Assembly: GCA_963822575.1 (NCBI GenBank)
Contig: CAWGHZ010000002.1
Location: forward strand, 310,001-374,000
Reading direction: 5' to 3'
Length of the DNA stretch: 64,000 nt
Origin: CAWGHZ01 sp963822575
Lineage (GTDB): Bacteria; Pseudomonadota; Alphaproteobacteria; MPNO01; DASWLB01
In this document: in pieces, positions 30,137-38,577 of the stretch
Position numbering within the stretch: position 1 is the first letter of the stretch
Layout of the letters: the number at the start of each line of letters is the position of its first letter
The notes under the pieces: generated by a model
What the model was told of the DNA's origin: nothing
The model's database searches: none
What the model saw: only the letters and a program-made list of their open reading frames with translations
Position numbers and translations under genes: made by a program

Positions 30137-32362
30137 GTGTTGAAACGGCTGTCGCAGGCGCTGCGCCGGGGGCGCCGCTGGTCGGCGGGCGTGCGCGGTC
30201 TCGCCTTCGTCCTGCTGGCCGCGCTGCTGGCACTCCGTGTGTGGGACCCGGCCCCGGTCCAGCTCATCCGGCTGCAAGCGTTCGACCTCTACCAGCGTAT
30301 CGCGCCGCGCAAGCCCACCTCGTTCCCGGTCGTCATCGTCGACATCGACGAGAAGAGCCTCGCCGAGCTCGGCCAGTGGCCGTGGCCGCGCACGCTGATC
30401 GCCCGGATGGTCGATCGGCTGCGCGAGGCCGGCGTGGCGGCGGTCGGCTTCGACGTCGTGTTCGCCGAGCGCGACCGCATGTCGCCGGAAAACCTGGAGA
30501 GCGCGTTCGAGGGCATCACGCCCGAAACCATGTCGGCTCTCAAGAAGCTCCGGTCGAACGACGCGATCTTCGCCAACTCGCTCGCGCGTTCGCGTGCGGT
30601 GCTGGGCCGCGCCGCGCTCGCCGAGGGCGAGCCGGGGTCGGAGAAGCCGTTGCCGCACAATTCGCCCGTGGCGCTCCTGGGCGGCGACCCGCGCCCATAC
30701 ATGCTGCATTACGGGGGGCTCGTCTCGAACCTGCCGGTCCTGGAGAAGGCGGCGCCCGGCGCCGGTATCTTCACGCTGGGCCAGGAGCGCGACACGGTGG
30801 TGCGCCGCGTGCCTGTCGCCATGGTCGTGAAGGACAAGATCTTCCCGTCGCTCGACACCGAGCTCCTGCGCATCGCGACCGGCGGGCAGGCCTACGCGAT
30901 CCGGTCCAACGCGGCCGGGGTGGACAGCATCGTGGTCGGCGGCGTGCGCGTGCCGACCGACGCCTACGGCCGCGTATGGGTGCATTATTCCCCGCCCGAC
31001 TCGCGCCGCTACGTCTCGGCGGCCGACGTGATCGCGGGCCGGGTGCCGGTGGCGCGGCTGCGCGGCCACCTCGCCATAATGGGCACTTCGGCGTCGGGAT
31101 TGCGCGACATCAAGGCGACGCCGGTCGGCACCATGCCGGGGGTGGAGGTCCACGCCCAGCTCCTCGAAACCGTCCTCTCGGGGCAATATCTGGCGCGGCC
31201 GAACTATGCGCTGGGCGAGGAGCTGTCGCTGACCGCCCTCGCGGGGCTCGTCGTCATAATCCTGGTGCCGATGGTCGGCGCCTGGTGGGCGATGGCGGTG
31301 GCGCTCGCCGGTATCGGCATCCTCATCGGCGTGGCATGGGACCTGTTCGTCACACAAGGCGTGCTCCTTGGCGTCATGTACCCGTCCTTCGCGACGGTTG
31401 CGCTCTATGGCCTCCTTACCTTCCTCGGCTACGTGCGCGAGGAGGCGGAACGGCGGCGCATCCGCACGGCGTTCTCGCGCTACCTCTCGCCGCACATGGT
31501 GGCGCGCGTCGCCGAGGATCCGTCGCACCTCAAGCTCGGCGGCGAGAACCGCGAGATGACGCTGATGTTCACCGACGTGATGGGCTTCACGCGGATCGCC
31601 GAGAATTACGACGCCGTCGGCCTCACCCACCTGATCAACACCATGCTGACGCCCTTGACCAACGCGATCATCGACACCGAGGGCACGGTCGACAAGTACA
31701 TGGGCGACGCGATCATGGCCTTCTGGAACGCGCCGCTCGACGACCCCGACCACGCGCGCCACGCCTGCCGCGCGGCGCTCGAGATCCAGCGCCGCATGGG
31801 GCCGGTGAACGATGTGGTCAAGGCCGACTGCGAGGTGTCGGGCCGCAAATACATGAAGCTCGGCGTCGGCGTCGGGCTCAACACCGGCGTGTGCTGCGTC
31901 GGCAACATGGGCTCGGATCTGCGCTTCGACTACTCCTGCCTCGGCGACACGGTGAACACGGCCTCGCGCCTCGAGGGCCAGACGCGGCTATACGGGGTGA
32001 AGATCGTGGTTGGCGAGTCCACCTACGAGGAGGCCGACGATTTCGCCTATCTCGAGCTCGACCTGATCCGCGTGATCGGCAAGGAAAAGCCGGTGCGCAT
32101 CTACGCGCTGGTTGGCGAACCCGAATTCGCCCAGACGCCGGAGTTTCGGAAGCTCGCCCAGGCGCACGCCGAGATGCTCGACGCCTACCGCTCGCAGGAC
32201 TGGGCGCGCACCGGTGCCCTGCTCGCGAGCTGCCGCGAGCTCGACCCCGGGCTCGACCTCGGCAGGCTCTACGACCTGTTCGCCGAGCGCATCGCCGAGT
32301 TCGCCGCCGTCCCGCCGCCGCCGGACTGGGACAACGTCTACGTCGCGACGTCGAAGCATTAG
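30137..32362 (+). CDS. CHASE2-domain class III adenylate cyclase
   Basis: 741 residues, GTG start with GGAGG at 30120. One N-terminal transmembrane helix, a periplasmic CHASE2 sensor domain (about 45-345), three further transmembrane helices (about 360-430), and a cyclase catalytic domain (about 470-655). Metal-binding aspartates lie in MFTDVMGFT and KYMGDAIMAFW; the substrate-selecting Lys (VDKYMGD) and Asp (CLGDTVNTASRLEG) indicate ATP rather than GTP. The Asn and Arg of NTASR complete the site. The C-terminal about 85 residues are helical. It probably senses an extracytoplasmic signal and makes cAMP. Confidence 0.92.
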   Translation: MLKRLSQALRRGRRWSAGVRGLAFVLLAALLALRVWDPAPVQLIRLQAFDLYQRIAPRKPTSFPVVIVDIDEKSLAELGQWPWPRTLIARMVDRLREAGVAAVGFDVVFAERDRMSPENLESAFEGITPETMSALKKLRSNDAIFANSLARSRAVLGRAALAEGEPGSEKPLPHNSPVALLGGDPRPYMLHYGGLVSNLPVLEKAAPGAGIFTLGQERDTVVRRVPVAMVVKDKIFPSLDTELLRIATGGQAYAIRSNAAGVDSIVVGGVRVPTDAYGRVWVHYSPPDSRRYVSAADVIAGRVPVARLRGHLAIMGTSASGLRDIKATPVGTMPGVEVHAQLLETVLSGQYLARPNYALGEELSLTALAGLVVIILVPMVGAWWAMAVALAGIGILIGVAWDLFVTQGVLLGVMYPSFATVALYGLLTFLGYVREEAERRRIRTAFSRYLSPHMVARVAEDPSHLKLGGENREMTLMFTDVMGFTRIAENYDAVGLTHLINTMLTPLTNAIIDTEGTVDKYMGDAIMAFWNAPLDDPDHARHACRAALEIQRRMGPVNDVVKADCEVSGRKYMKLGVGVGLNTGVCCVGNMGSDLRFDYSCLGDTVNTASRLEGQTRLYGVKIVVGESTYEEADDFAYLELDLIRVIGKEKPVRIYALVGEPEFAQTPEFRKLAQAHAEMLDAYRSQDWARTGALLASCRELDPGLDLGRLYDLFAERIAEFAAVPPPPDWDNVYVATSKH

Positions 32363-32428
32363 GCCGATCGGTCTTCGCGGGATCGTGCCGCGCGCGTAGA
32401 ATGACCGCAGACTATAGGGGGGAATCCG

Positions 32429-32974
32429 ATGGCGAAGGAACTGCCGCCGGTGCGGCGCATCGTGACCGGCAAGGGGTCGGACGGCCGGGCGACGATCCAG
32501 GAGGACGGCACGGCGCCGGTCGTCACCACCGTCGCGGCGCGGCCGGGCTACCGCGTCACGAGCCTGTGGGTGACGGAGGAGACGCCGGCGCATATCGACG
32601 CGCCGGACGGCACGCCGTCCCACAAGGGGCTGTTGCCGCCGCGCTCGGGCACCGTGTTCCGCATGATTGACATCCCGCCCGAGCCTGCCGACGCTGCCGC
32701 GCGCGAAACGATGCAGCGTGCGACCTTCGGCGCGATCTACCAGGACCTCAAGAAGGACTATGCCGCGAACCGCCATCCCGGCATGCACCAGACCGACACG
32801 GTCGACTACGCCATCTGCATGTCGGGCGAGATCTACGCGGTGATGGAGGATGGCGAGACGCTGATGAAGGCGGGCGACGTGCTGATCCAGCGCGGCACCA
32901 ACCACGCCTGGTCGAACCGGTCGGGTGAGATATGCCGCATGTGCTTCGTCCTGATCGACGGTACGTGGAGCTGA
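32429..32974 (+). CDS. Cupin-domain protein
   Basis: 181 residues with one cupin_2 barrel in the C-terminal half: TDTVDYAICMSGEIYAVMED followed by GDVLIQRGTNHAWSN, whose His residue is a usual metal ligand. The N-terminal half is an unassigned beta-rich segment. A GGGGGG ribosome site precedes the ATG. It sits 22 bases upstream of the amidohydrolase gene on the same strand, so it probably belongs to that catabolic step. Reaction unknown. Confidence 0.82.
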   Translation: MAKELPPVRRIVTGKGSDGRATIQEDGTAPVVTTVAARPGYRVTSLWVTEETPAHIDAPDGTPSHKGLLPPRSGTVFRMIDIPPEPADAAARETMQRATFGAIYQDLKKDYAANRHPGMHQTDTVDYAICMSGEIYAVMEDGETLMKAGDVLIQRGTNHAWSNRSGEICRMCFVLIDGTWS

Positions 32975-32996
32975 GACGAAAAAGGGGGAGGGGACA

Positions 32997-34139
32997 ATGT
33001 TCTACGATTGCGCGCCGCATGCGCCGGCGACGGGCCACGGCCACGCGCGGACGGTGCGCCGCCGCTCCAAGAGCGTGACGGTCGACATCCACTGCCATTT
33101 CATGTCGCCGCGCGCGATCGAGTTCGTCCGGCCGCACTACGCGCCGGAGCGCGAGTCGGCGCTGCGTTACGCCAACCCGCTGACGCGCCAGATCCTGATC
33201 GAGCAGAACGAGCGCGTGGCCGGCCCGATCTCGACCGCCGAGAAGCGGCTCAAGGACATGGACCGGATGGGGATCGACATCCAGGCCATTTCGCCCGGCC
33301 CGCAGGCCTACAACTACTGGCTCGACGCCGACCTCGGCCGTCAGGCGAGCCGAATGGTGAACGAGGATCTGGCGGCGCTGGTTGCGACCCACCCCGACCG
33401 GCTGGTCGCGATGGGCACCGTCCCGCTACAGGACGCGCGCCTCGCGGTCGAGGAGATGGAGTACTGCGTCAAGAAGCTCGGCATGCGCGGCATCGAGATT
33501 TCCTCGCAGGTCAACGGCACCGAGATTTCGGCGAAGCGGTTGGAGCCGTTCTGGGCGAAGGCGGAGGAGCTCGGCATCCTGATCTTCCTGCATCCTCTGG
33601 GCACCACCAGCGCCGAGCGCCTCGCCGACCATTACTTCAACAACGTCATCGCCAATCCGTTGGAGGCGACCATCGCGGTCGGCTATCTGATCTTCGACGG
33701 CGTGCTCGACCGGCACCGGAAGCTCAAGATCTGCGTGGCGCATGGTGGCGGGTACGTGTCGCACTATCCCGGCCGCATGGACCACACGTTCCGGGCGCGC
33801 GCCGACGGCCGGGTCAACATCAAGCGCAAGCCGTCGGAATATCTGAAGCGGCTCTATTTCGACACGGTGCTGTTCGACAACTCGCAGCTCACCCATCTGG
33901 TGAAGCGCTGGGGCGCCGACCACCTGATCCTCGGCACCGACTGGCCATACGACATGGCCGAGACCGACCCGGTCGGGTTCGTCGAAAGCTGCAAGGGCCT
34001 CACCGCCGCCCAGCGCACCCAGATCGAAGGGCTGAACGCGGCGAAGCTTTTGGGCCTCAAGCTGCCGAAGGCGAAGCCCGCGACAAAGAAGGCGGCGGCG
34101 AAGCGCCCCACCGCCCGGCGTTCCAAAGCTCGGGTCTAA
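32997..34139 (+). CDS. ACMSD/gamma-resorcylate decarboxylase-like amidohydrolase
   Basis: 380 residues. Metal-site motifs are all present: DIHCHFMSP (HxH), IFLHPLG, CVAHGGGYVSHYPGR and LGTDWPYD (Asp). Members decarboxylate 2-amino-3-carboxymuconate semialdehyde or hydroxybenzoates using zinc or manganese. The C-terminus carries a Lys/Ala-rich tail (KPATKKAAAKRPTARRSKAR) that is not part of the fold and resembles histone-like or ribosomal tails. It is followed by palindromic repeats and a convergent gene. Confidence 0.87.
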   Translation: MFYDCAPHAPATGHGHARTVRRRSKSVTVDIHCHFMSPRAIEFVRPHYAPERESALRYANPLTRQILIEQNERVAGPISTAEKRLKDMDRMGIDIQAISPGPQAYNYWLDADLGRQASRMVNEDLAALVATHPDRLVAMGTVPLQDARLAVEEMEYCVKKLGMRGIEISSQVNGTEISAKRLEPFWAKAEELGILIFLHPLGTTSAERLADHYFNNVIANPLEATIAVGYLIFDGVLDRHRKLKICVAHGGGYVSHYPGRMDHTFRARADGRVNIKRKPSEYLKRLYFDTVLFDNSQLTHLVKRWGADHLILGTDWPYDMAETDPVGFVESCKGLTAAQRTQIEGLNAAKLLGLKLPKAKPATKKAAAKRPTARRSKARV

Positions 34140-34151
34140 TATGACCTGGCA

Positions 34152-34250
34152 TCCCGGCCAAGCCGCGAAGCGGCGCGAGCCGGGACCCATCTTGGAGCAA
34201 CCGAGTTGCGGGGGGATGGGCCCCGGATCGGCGCTTTGCGCCGTCCGGGG
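34152..34250. repeat. Pair of nested palindromes between convergent genes (REP-like)
   Basis: First palindrome (34152-34185): TCCCGGC/GCCGGGA arms enclosing a perfect GCCGC-GAA-GCGGC hairpin. Second (34221-34250): CCCCGGA then CGGCGC-TTT-GCGCCG then TCCGGGG, perfect but for one unpaired T. Neither has a T-run. They lie between convergent genes and may act as bidirectional terminators. The pattern resembles dispersed extragenic palindromes common in alphaproteobacteria, but I see no second copy here. Confidence 0.55.
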
Positions 34251-34256
34251 TGCCAA

Positions 34257-34886
34257 TCAGGAATTCGGCTCTCGCTTCTCCGCCCCGGCCTGTTGGGCGA
34301 GGCGTTCCATCATCTCGTAGGGCTGGGCGCCGACCACGCCATAGCCGGCCGCGACGAAGGTCGGCACGCCGGTCACGCCGTACTGGCGCGACTTCTCCCA
34401 GTCGGCGTCGACCGCGGCGCTGAATCGCCGTTCGGCGAGCACGGCCTGCGCCTCCGCCCCGTCGAGCCCCACTGCGCGGACGATGTCGAGCAGCACGTCG
34501 GGATCGCCGATGTTGCGCGCGTCGACGAAATAGGCGCGGAACAGCGCGTCGTGGATCGCCCAGCCGCCCGGCTGCGTGTCGGCCCACTTGCCGAGCTCCT
34601 GCGCGAGGCGCGAGTTGTAGGTATGGGTGCGCTTGCCGTAGGGCAGGCCCTCGGCGTCCATCCGTGCCTTCATCTGGCGCCACATGGCGTCGGGATCGAG
34701 GTTGCGGCCGCGATACATCTCCTCGACCGAGCGGCCCTCGGCGGGCGTCTCGGGGTGCAGCGGGAAATGCACGATCGCAACGTCGACGTCATATTCCCGC
34801 TTCAGCCGTTCAACTCGCACGGAGCTGAGATAGCACCAGGGTCAGACGTAGTCCGAGAAGATCTCGTAGCGGACGGGCTCGGCCAT
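34257..34886 (-). CDS. DsbA/FrnE-family oxidoreductase with in-frame TGA: candidate selenoprotein (UPWC)
   Basis: From the ATG at 34886 (GGAGGACCAAG upstream) the frame gives 209 residues if the TGA at 34842-34844 is read through. It reads MAEPVRYEIFSDYV, then TGA, then PWCYLSSVRVERLKREYD. The family has CPWC exactly here, so the TGA stands at residue 15, the first (nucleophilic) redox cysteine; Cys18 is intact. Downstream is an undamaged DsbA-like thioredoxin fold with helical insert, cis-Pro segment YGVTGVPTFVAAG and GAQPYEMM. A SECIS-like hairpin follows the TGA. Alternatives: a TGC-to-TGA base error, or a nonsense mutation, in which case translation could restart at the GTG at 34820. Confidence 0.7.
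34802..34828 (-). promoter_or_regulatory. Bacterial SECIS-like hairpin just downstream of the in-frame UGA
   Basis: Counting from the base after UGA in the RNA, bases 14-17 (UCAG) pair with 37-40 (CUGA), a two-base bulge CU follows, bases 20-23 (CCGU) pair with 33-36 (ACGG), and the nine-base apical loop GCGAGUUGA starts with G at base 24. Loop distance (23 bases), upper stem length, bulge and leading loop G fit what is known of bacterial SECIS elements. The pairing is my hand fold, not a computed one. Confidence 0.55.
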
Positions 34887-35000
34887 CTTGGTCCTCCGTA
34901 GCTTCCTCTTACATTGCACCCCGGAGGGCGCAGATCAAGGCGCGGTTTCCGGGCGCCGCGGACTGTGCCATCGTGGCGGAAGCGCGCGGGGGAGGGAGAC

Positions 35001-36122
35001 ATGGCCGCAGAGCTTCTGCTGGTGGGGAGCATCCCGCTGGAGACCGCGGAGGAGGTGTTCCGGGCGTTCGGCTCGACGCTCGGGCCGCATCTCGCCTACC
35101 TTCCTGACGGCGAGATCGCAGACCGGCGCTACTGGATCGACGGCATCGCCTATCGCGTGCTCAACGGCCACACCGACCTGGAGACGGTCCGCCGGCCGAA
35201 GCCGACCGCCGACGGGCGCGAGAACTGGCGCCCGCTCGGACGCGACGACCAGTTCCAGTTCCGCGTGCGACCGGGCGTGAGCCGCGTGCGGTTCGGCGAT
35301 CCGGGCTGGCGGCTCGGCTATACGCGCGACGCCATCGCCTCCTATTTCGTCTTCCGCCAGCTCCGCAAGGAGGGCGCGATTCCGGCGCACGTGAGGTTCC
35401 AGGTCTGCATGCCGCTGACCTGGAGCTGCATCGGTGCGTTCTTTCCCGATCCCGCCGATCGCGAGAAGGTGGCGCCGGGCATGACCGAGGCGCTGGCCGC
35501 GGAAGTCGCCAAGATCGTCGAGAAGATCCCGCCCGATGACCTCGCCATCCAGTGGGACCTCGCTATCGAGCAGCGCTATGTCGAGACCGCGCTCCGCGAG
35601 GGCGGGCTCGCCGCAGGCCGCGCCGAGGCGGCGCGCATGATGGCGCCGGCGGCCGAGATCGCGCCGCACATCCCGGAGGCCGCGGCGCTCGGCTATCACG
35701 CCTGCTTCGGCACGCTCAACGGCTGGCCGTCGACGCGTCCGCCCGATCTGACCGGCACCGTCCAGATGCTGAACGAGGCGGTCGCGGCGTCGGGCCGCAA
35801 GGTCGACTTCCTGCATTTCCCGACCCTGGGCGATGCCACCGATGCGTACTTCGCGCCGCTGGGCGAGCTCGACGCGAAAGGGGCGCGCGTCTATGTCGGC
35901 GCGATCCATCATTTGCACGGCGCGGCCGGTCTCGCAGGCCAGCTTGCGGCGGTCGACAAGGTGCTGAAGGACTACGGCCTCGCCGCGCCCTGCGGGTTCG
36001 GACGCGCGCCGGAGCGGCCGGGGCGCCTCCTGGCCGACGAAGGGATCGGCCCACCGCCCGAGATCGTGCGCACCATCATCGACGACCATCTGGCGGCGGC
36101 GAAGCTGCTGGCGGGACGCTGA
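35001..36122 (+). CDS. MetE-like (cobalamin-independent methionine synthase C-terminal fold) protein, copy 1
   Basis: 373 residues of the UROD/MetE-like TIM barrel. It starts MAAELLLVGSIPLETAEEVF at 35001 behind GGAGGGAGAC. The zinc-site pattern of MetE is visible: LGYHACFG (HxC) and a later Cys in APCGFGRAPE; DLAIQWDLAIE is another conserved strand. It lacks the N-terminal half of true MetE. Full-length methionine synthesis is therefore unlikely; a methyl- or other C1-transfer role, perhaps demethylation of a methoxy-aromatic, is a guess. Paralogue at 37526-38563, with a fumarylacetoacetase gene between them. Confidence 0.75.
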   Translation: MAAELLLVGSIPLETAEEVFRAFGSTLGPHLAYLPDGEIADRRYWIDGIAYRVLNGHTDLETVRRPKPTADGRENWRPLGRDDQFQFRVRPGVSRVRFGDPGWRLGYTRDAIASYFVFRQLRKEGAIPAHVRFQVCMPLTWSCIGAFFPDPADREKVAPGMTEALAAEVAKIVEKIPPDDLAIQWDLAIEQRYVETALREGGLAAGRAEAARMMAPAAEIAPHIPEAAALGYHACFGTLNGWPSTRPPDLTGTVQMLNEAVAASGRKVDFLHFPTLGDATDAYFAPLGELDAKGARVYVGAIHHLHGAAGLAGQLAAVDKVLKDYGLAAPCGFGRAPERPGRLLADEGIGPPPEIVRTIIDDHLAAAKLLAGR

Positions 36123-36190
36123 GCGACCGCCTCTTTCCGCGAACCGTCCAACTGTGCCATCGTGCACGCGCAGCGCACGCGGGGGAAGCC

Positions 36191-37529
36191 ATGGCTTACA
36201 AGATAAACGACACGCACGATGCGAAGCTCGAAAGCTGGGTCGAAAGCGCCAACAGGGACCGACACGCCGTTCCCGATCCAGAACCTGCCGGTCGGCGTTT
36301 TCATGCGAAAGGGGAGGGCCGCGAAGCCCACCTGCGGCGTCGCCATCGGCGCCGAGATCGTGGACATCCCGGCCGCCCTCAAGGCGGGAGTGTTCACCGG
36401 TCGCGCCAAGGCAGGCGCGGAAGCGCTCACCGGGCCCAATCTCAACCCGTTCCTCGCCCTGGGCCCGGCCGCCTGGTCGGCGGTGCGGTCGCAGCTCTCG
36501 AAGGCGCTGCGTACCGGCCGCGGCGCGACCGGCAAGCTGAAATCCGCGCGGCGGCGCTGCCTCGTCAAGCAGTCGGACGTGCGCATGTGCCTGCCGGTCG
36601 AGGTGCACAACTACTCCGACTTCTTCGTCTCGATGCACCACGTCATCAATGTAGCGAAGGCGGTCGGACGGCCCGAGCCCTATGTGCGCCCGGCCTGGCG
36701 CTACATGCCGGTCGGCTACCACAGCCGGGCCTCGACCGTGATCGTCTCCGGGACGAAGGTGCGGCGCCCGCTCGGCCAGTATCCGGAGGGCAACCAGCCG
36801 CCCAAGTTCGGCGTGTGCAAGAAGCTCGACTATGAGCTCGAGATGGCGGCGATCATCGGGCCGGGCAGCCGGATCGGCGAGCGCGTCCAAATGAAGGACG
36901 CGGAAGATCACATTTTCGGCCTCGTCCTGCTCAACGACTGGTCGGCGCGCGACATCCAGTTCTGGGAGTCGATCCTCGGCCCGTTCCTCGGCAAGTCGAT
37001 GGCGACGACCATCTCGCCCTGGGTCGTGACCATCGAGGCGCTGGCGCCGTTCCGCGCTTCCCTCGATGCGCGCCCGGCGGGCGATCCCGCGCCGCTGCCG
37101 CACCTCGCGCCGCCGAAGGGCGCGCCGGCCGACGGGTTCGACATCACGCTCGAGGCGTTCATCCGATCGGAGAAGATGCGGAAAGCGCGCGAGGCGCCGA
37201 CGCGCTTCACCCGCACCAACTACCGGCGCATGTACTGGTCGATCGACCAGATGGTGGCGCACCACACCTCGAACGGCTGCAACCTGGTGCCGGGCGACGT
37301 GCTGGGCACCGGCACGATGTCGGGCCCGACGCGCGAGGAGGCGGCGTGCCTCGTCGAGCGGACGCTCTACGGGCGCGAGCCGGTGCGCCTCGCCTCGGGC
37401 GAGATGCGCGGTTTCGTCGAGGACGGCGACGAGGTGATCTTCACCGGCACCGCCCATGCCGACGGGTACCGCTCGATCGGGTTCGGCGAATGCCGCGGGG
37501 AGGTGACGCCGGCGGAGAAGCTGAGATGA
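36191..37529 (+). CDS. fahA: Fumarylacetoacetase (one frame break near the start)
   Basis: About 445 residues if one inserted base (about 36254) is removed. The first frame reads MAYKINDTHDAKLESWVE then SAN; the second continues TDTPFPIQNLPVGVF, matching the family start SWVESANG..FPIQNLPFGVF. Catalytic signatures: HNYSDFFVSMHH, the metal Glu pair in YELEMAAIIGPG, LLNDWSARDIQ, and VPGDVLGTGTMSG near the end. It hydrolyses fumarylacetoacetate to fumarate and acetoacetate in homogentisate breakdown; no homogentisate dioxygenase is adjacent, so the substrate could be a related acylpyruvate. Stop overlaps the next start (ATGA). Confidence 0.87.
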
Positions 37530-38563
37530 CGACGACGATCCATTTCGTGGGGTCGGTGCCGTTGCCGACGGCCGAGGACACGTTCCGTGCGCTCGCCGCG
37601 CTCGGCTCCCGCGTGCCGCGCCTGCCCGACGGCGAGCCCGGCAACCGGCAGAACTGGATCATGAGCCAGCACGCCGTGTTCGACCGGGCGGGGATGTTCG
37701 AGCGGTACGAGGAGGCGCCGGACAGCCGCGCCCCGACGGTGAAGCGCGTGCGCTATCGGTTGCGGCCCGGCGCCGGGCCGGTGACTGCCGAGCGGCTCGC
37801 CCCGCTCGGCTACGCGGCGGGGGCGCGCGAATCCTTCGCCACCTTCTCGCGCCTCAAGCACGAGGGGTTTATCGGCCCCGCCGCGCGGTTCCAGGTCTCG
37901 ATCCCGTCGCCCTACGACATCGTCGGGTTCGGGGTCGATCACGCCGACTACCCGAAGGTCTATCCCGCCTACGAGCGCGCGATCCTGAACGAGGCCGCGC
38001 GCATCGTCGCAATCGTGCCGCACCAGGATCTGGCGATCCAGTGGGACATCGCGCACGAGTTCGAGTATTTGGCGAGCCATGCCTCGCCGCCCTTCGTGCC
38101 GATCACGCGCGACCAGGTGGTGGCGCTTCTCGTGCGGTTGGGCGAGGCGGTGCCGCCCGACATCCAGCTCGGCTATCATTGCTGCTACGGCGACTACAAC
38201 CACAGGCACTTCATCGAGCCCAAGGACACCGGCGACATGGTCGCCGTGATGAACGCCGTCGCCGCACGGATCGGCCGCACGGTCGAGTTCGTCCATATGC
38301 CGGTGCCGCGCGACCGGTCGGACGCCGCCTATTTCGCGCCGCTGAAAAAGCTGAAGCTCCGGCCCGAGACGCAGCTCTATCTCGGCCTCGTCCACTACAC
38401 CGACAAGCTGCCCGGCACGCAAAAGCGCATCGCCGCGGCGCGCAAGGCGGTGAAGGGGTTCGGCATCGCCACCGAGTGCGGCCTCGGGCGGCGCAAGTCG
38501 GAGACGATCGCGGAGCTTCTGCGCATCCACGTCGAGGCGGCGTCGTTCATGGACGGCGGCTGA
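37526..38563 (+). CDS. MetE-like protein, copy 2
   Basis: 345 residues, start ATG at 37526 overlapping the fahA stop. Same fold and landmarks as copy 1: FVGSVPLPTAEDTFRAL, DLAIQWDIAHEFEY, LGYHCCYGDYNH (HxC) and TECGLGRRK (Cys). The two copies differ mainly in the loops. Translational coupling to fahA argues for a shared pathway rather than methionine supply. Function unknown. Confidence 0.77.
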   Translation: MTTTIHFVGSVPLPTAEDTFRALAALGSRVPRLPDGEPGNRQNWIMSQHAVFDRAGMFERYEEAPDSRAPTVKRVRYRLRPGAGPVTAERLAPLGYAAGARESFATFSRLKHEGFIGPAARFQVSIPSPYDIVGFGVDHADYPKVYPAYERAILNEAARIVAIVPHQDLAIQWDIAHEFEYLASHASPPFVPITRDQVVALLVRLGEAVPPDIQLGYHCCYGDYNHRHFIEPKDTGDMVAVMNAVAARIGRTVEFVHMPVPRDRSDAAYFAPLKKLKLRPETQLYLGLVHYTDKLPGTQKRIAAARKAVKGFGIATECGLGRRKSETIAELLRIHVEAASFMDGG

Positions 38564-38577
38564 GGCGCGCGTCGTCC

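Noticed and set aside
34935..37457. An 840-codon minus-strand open frame across the MetE-like and fahA genes
   Set aside because: Shadow of the plus-strand coding genes; Arg/Ala/His-rich without any recognisable fold, and the plus strand carries conserved catalytic motifs throughout.
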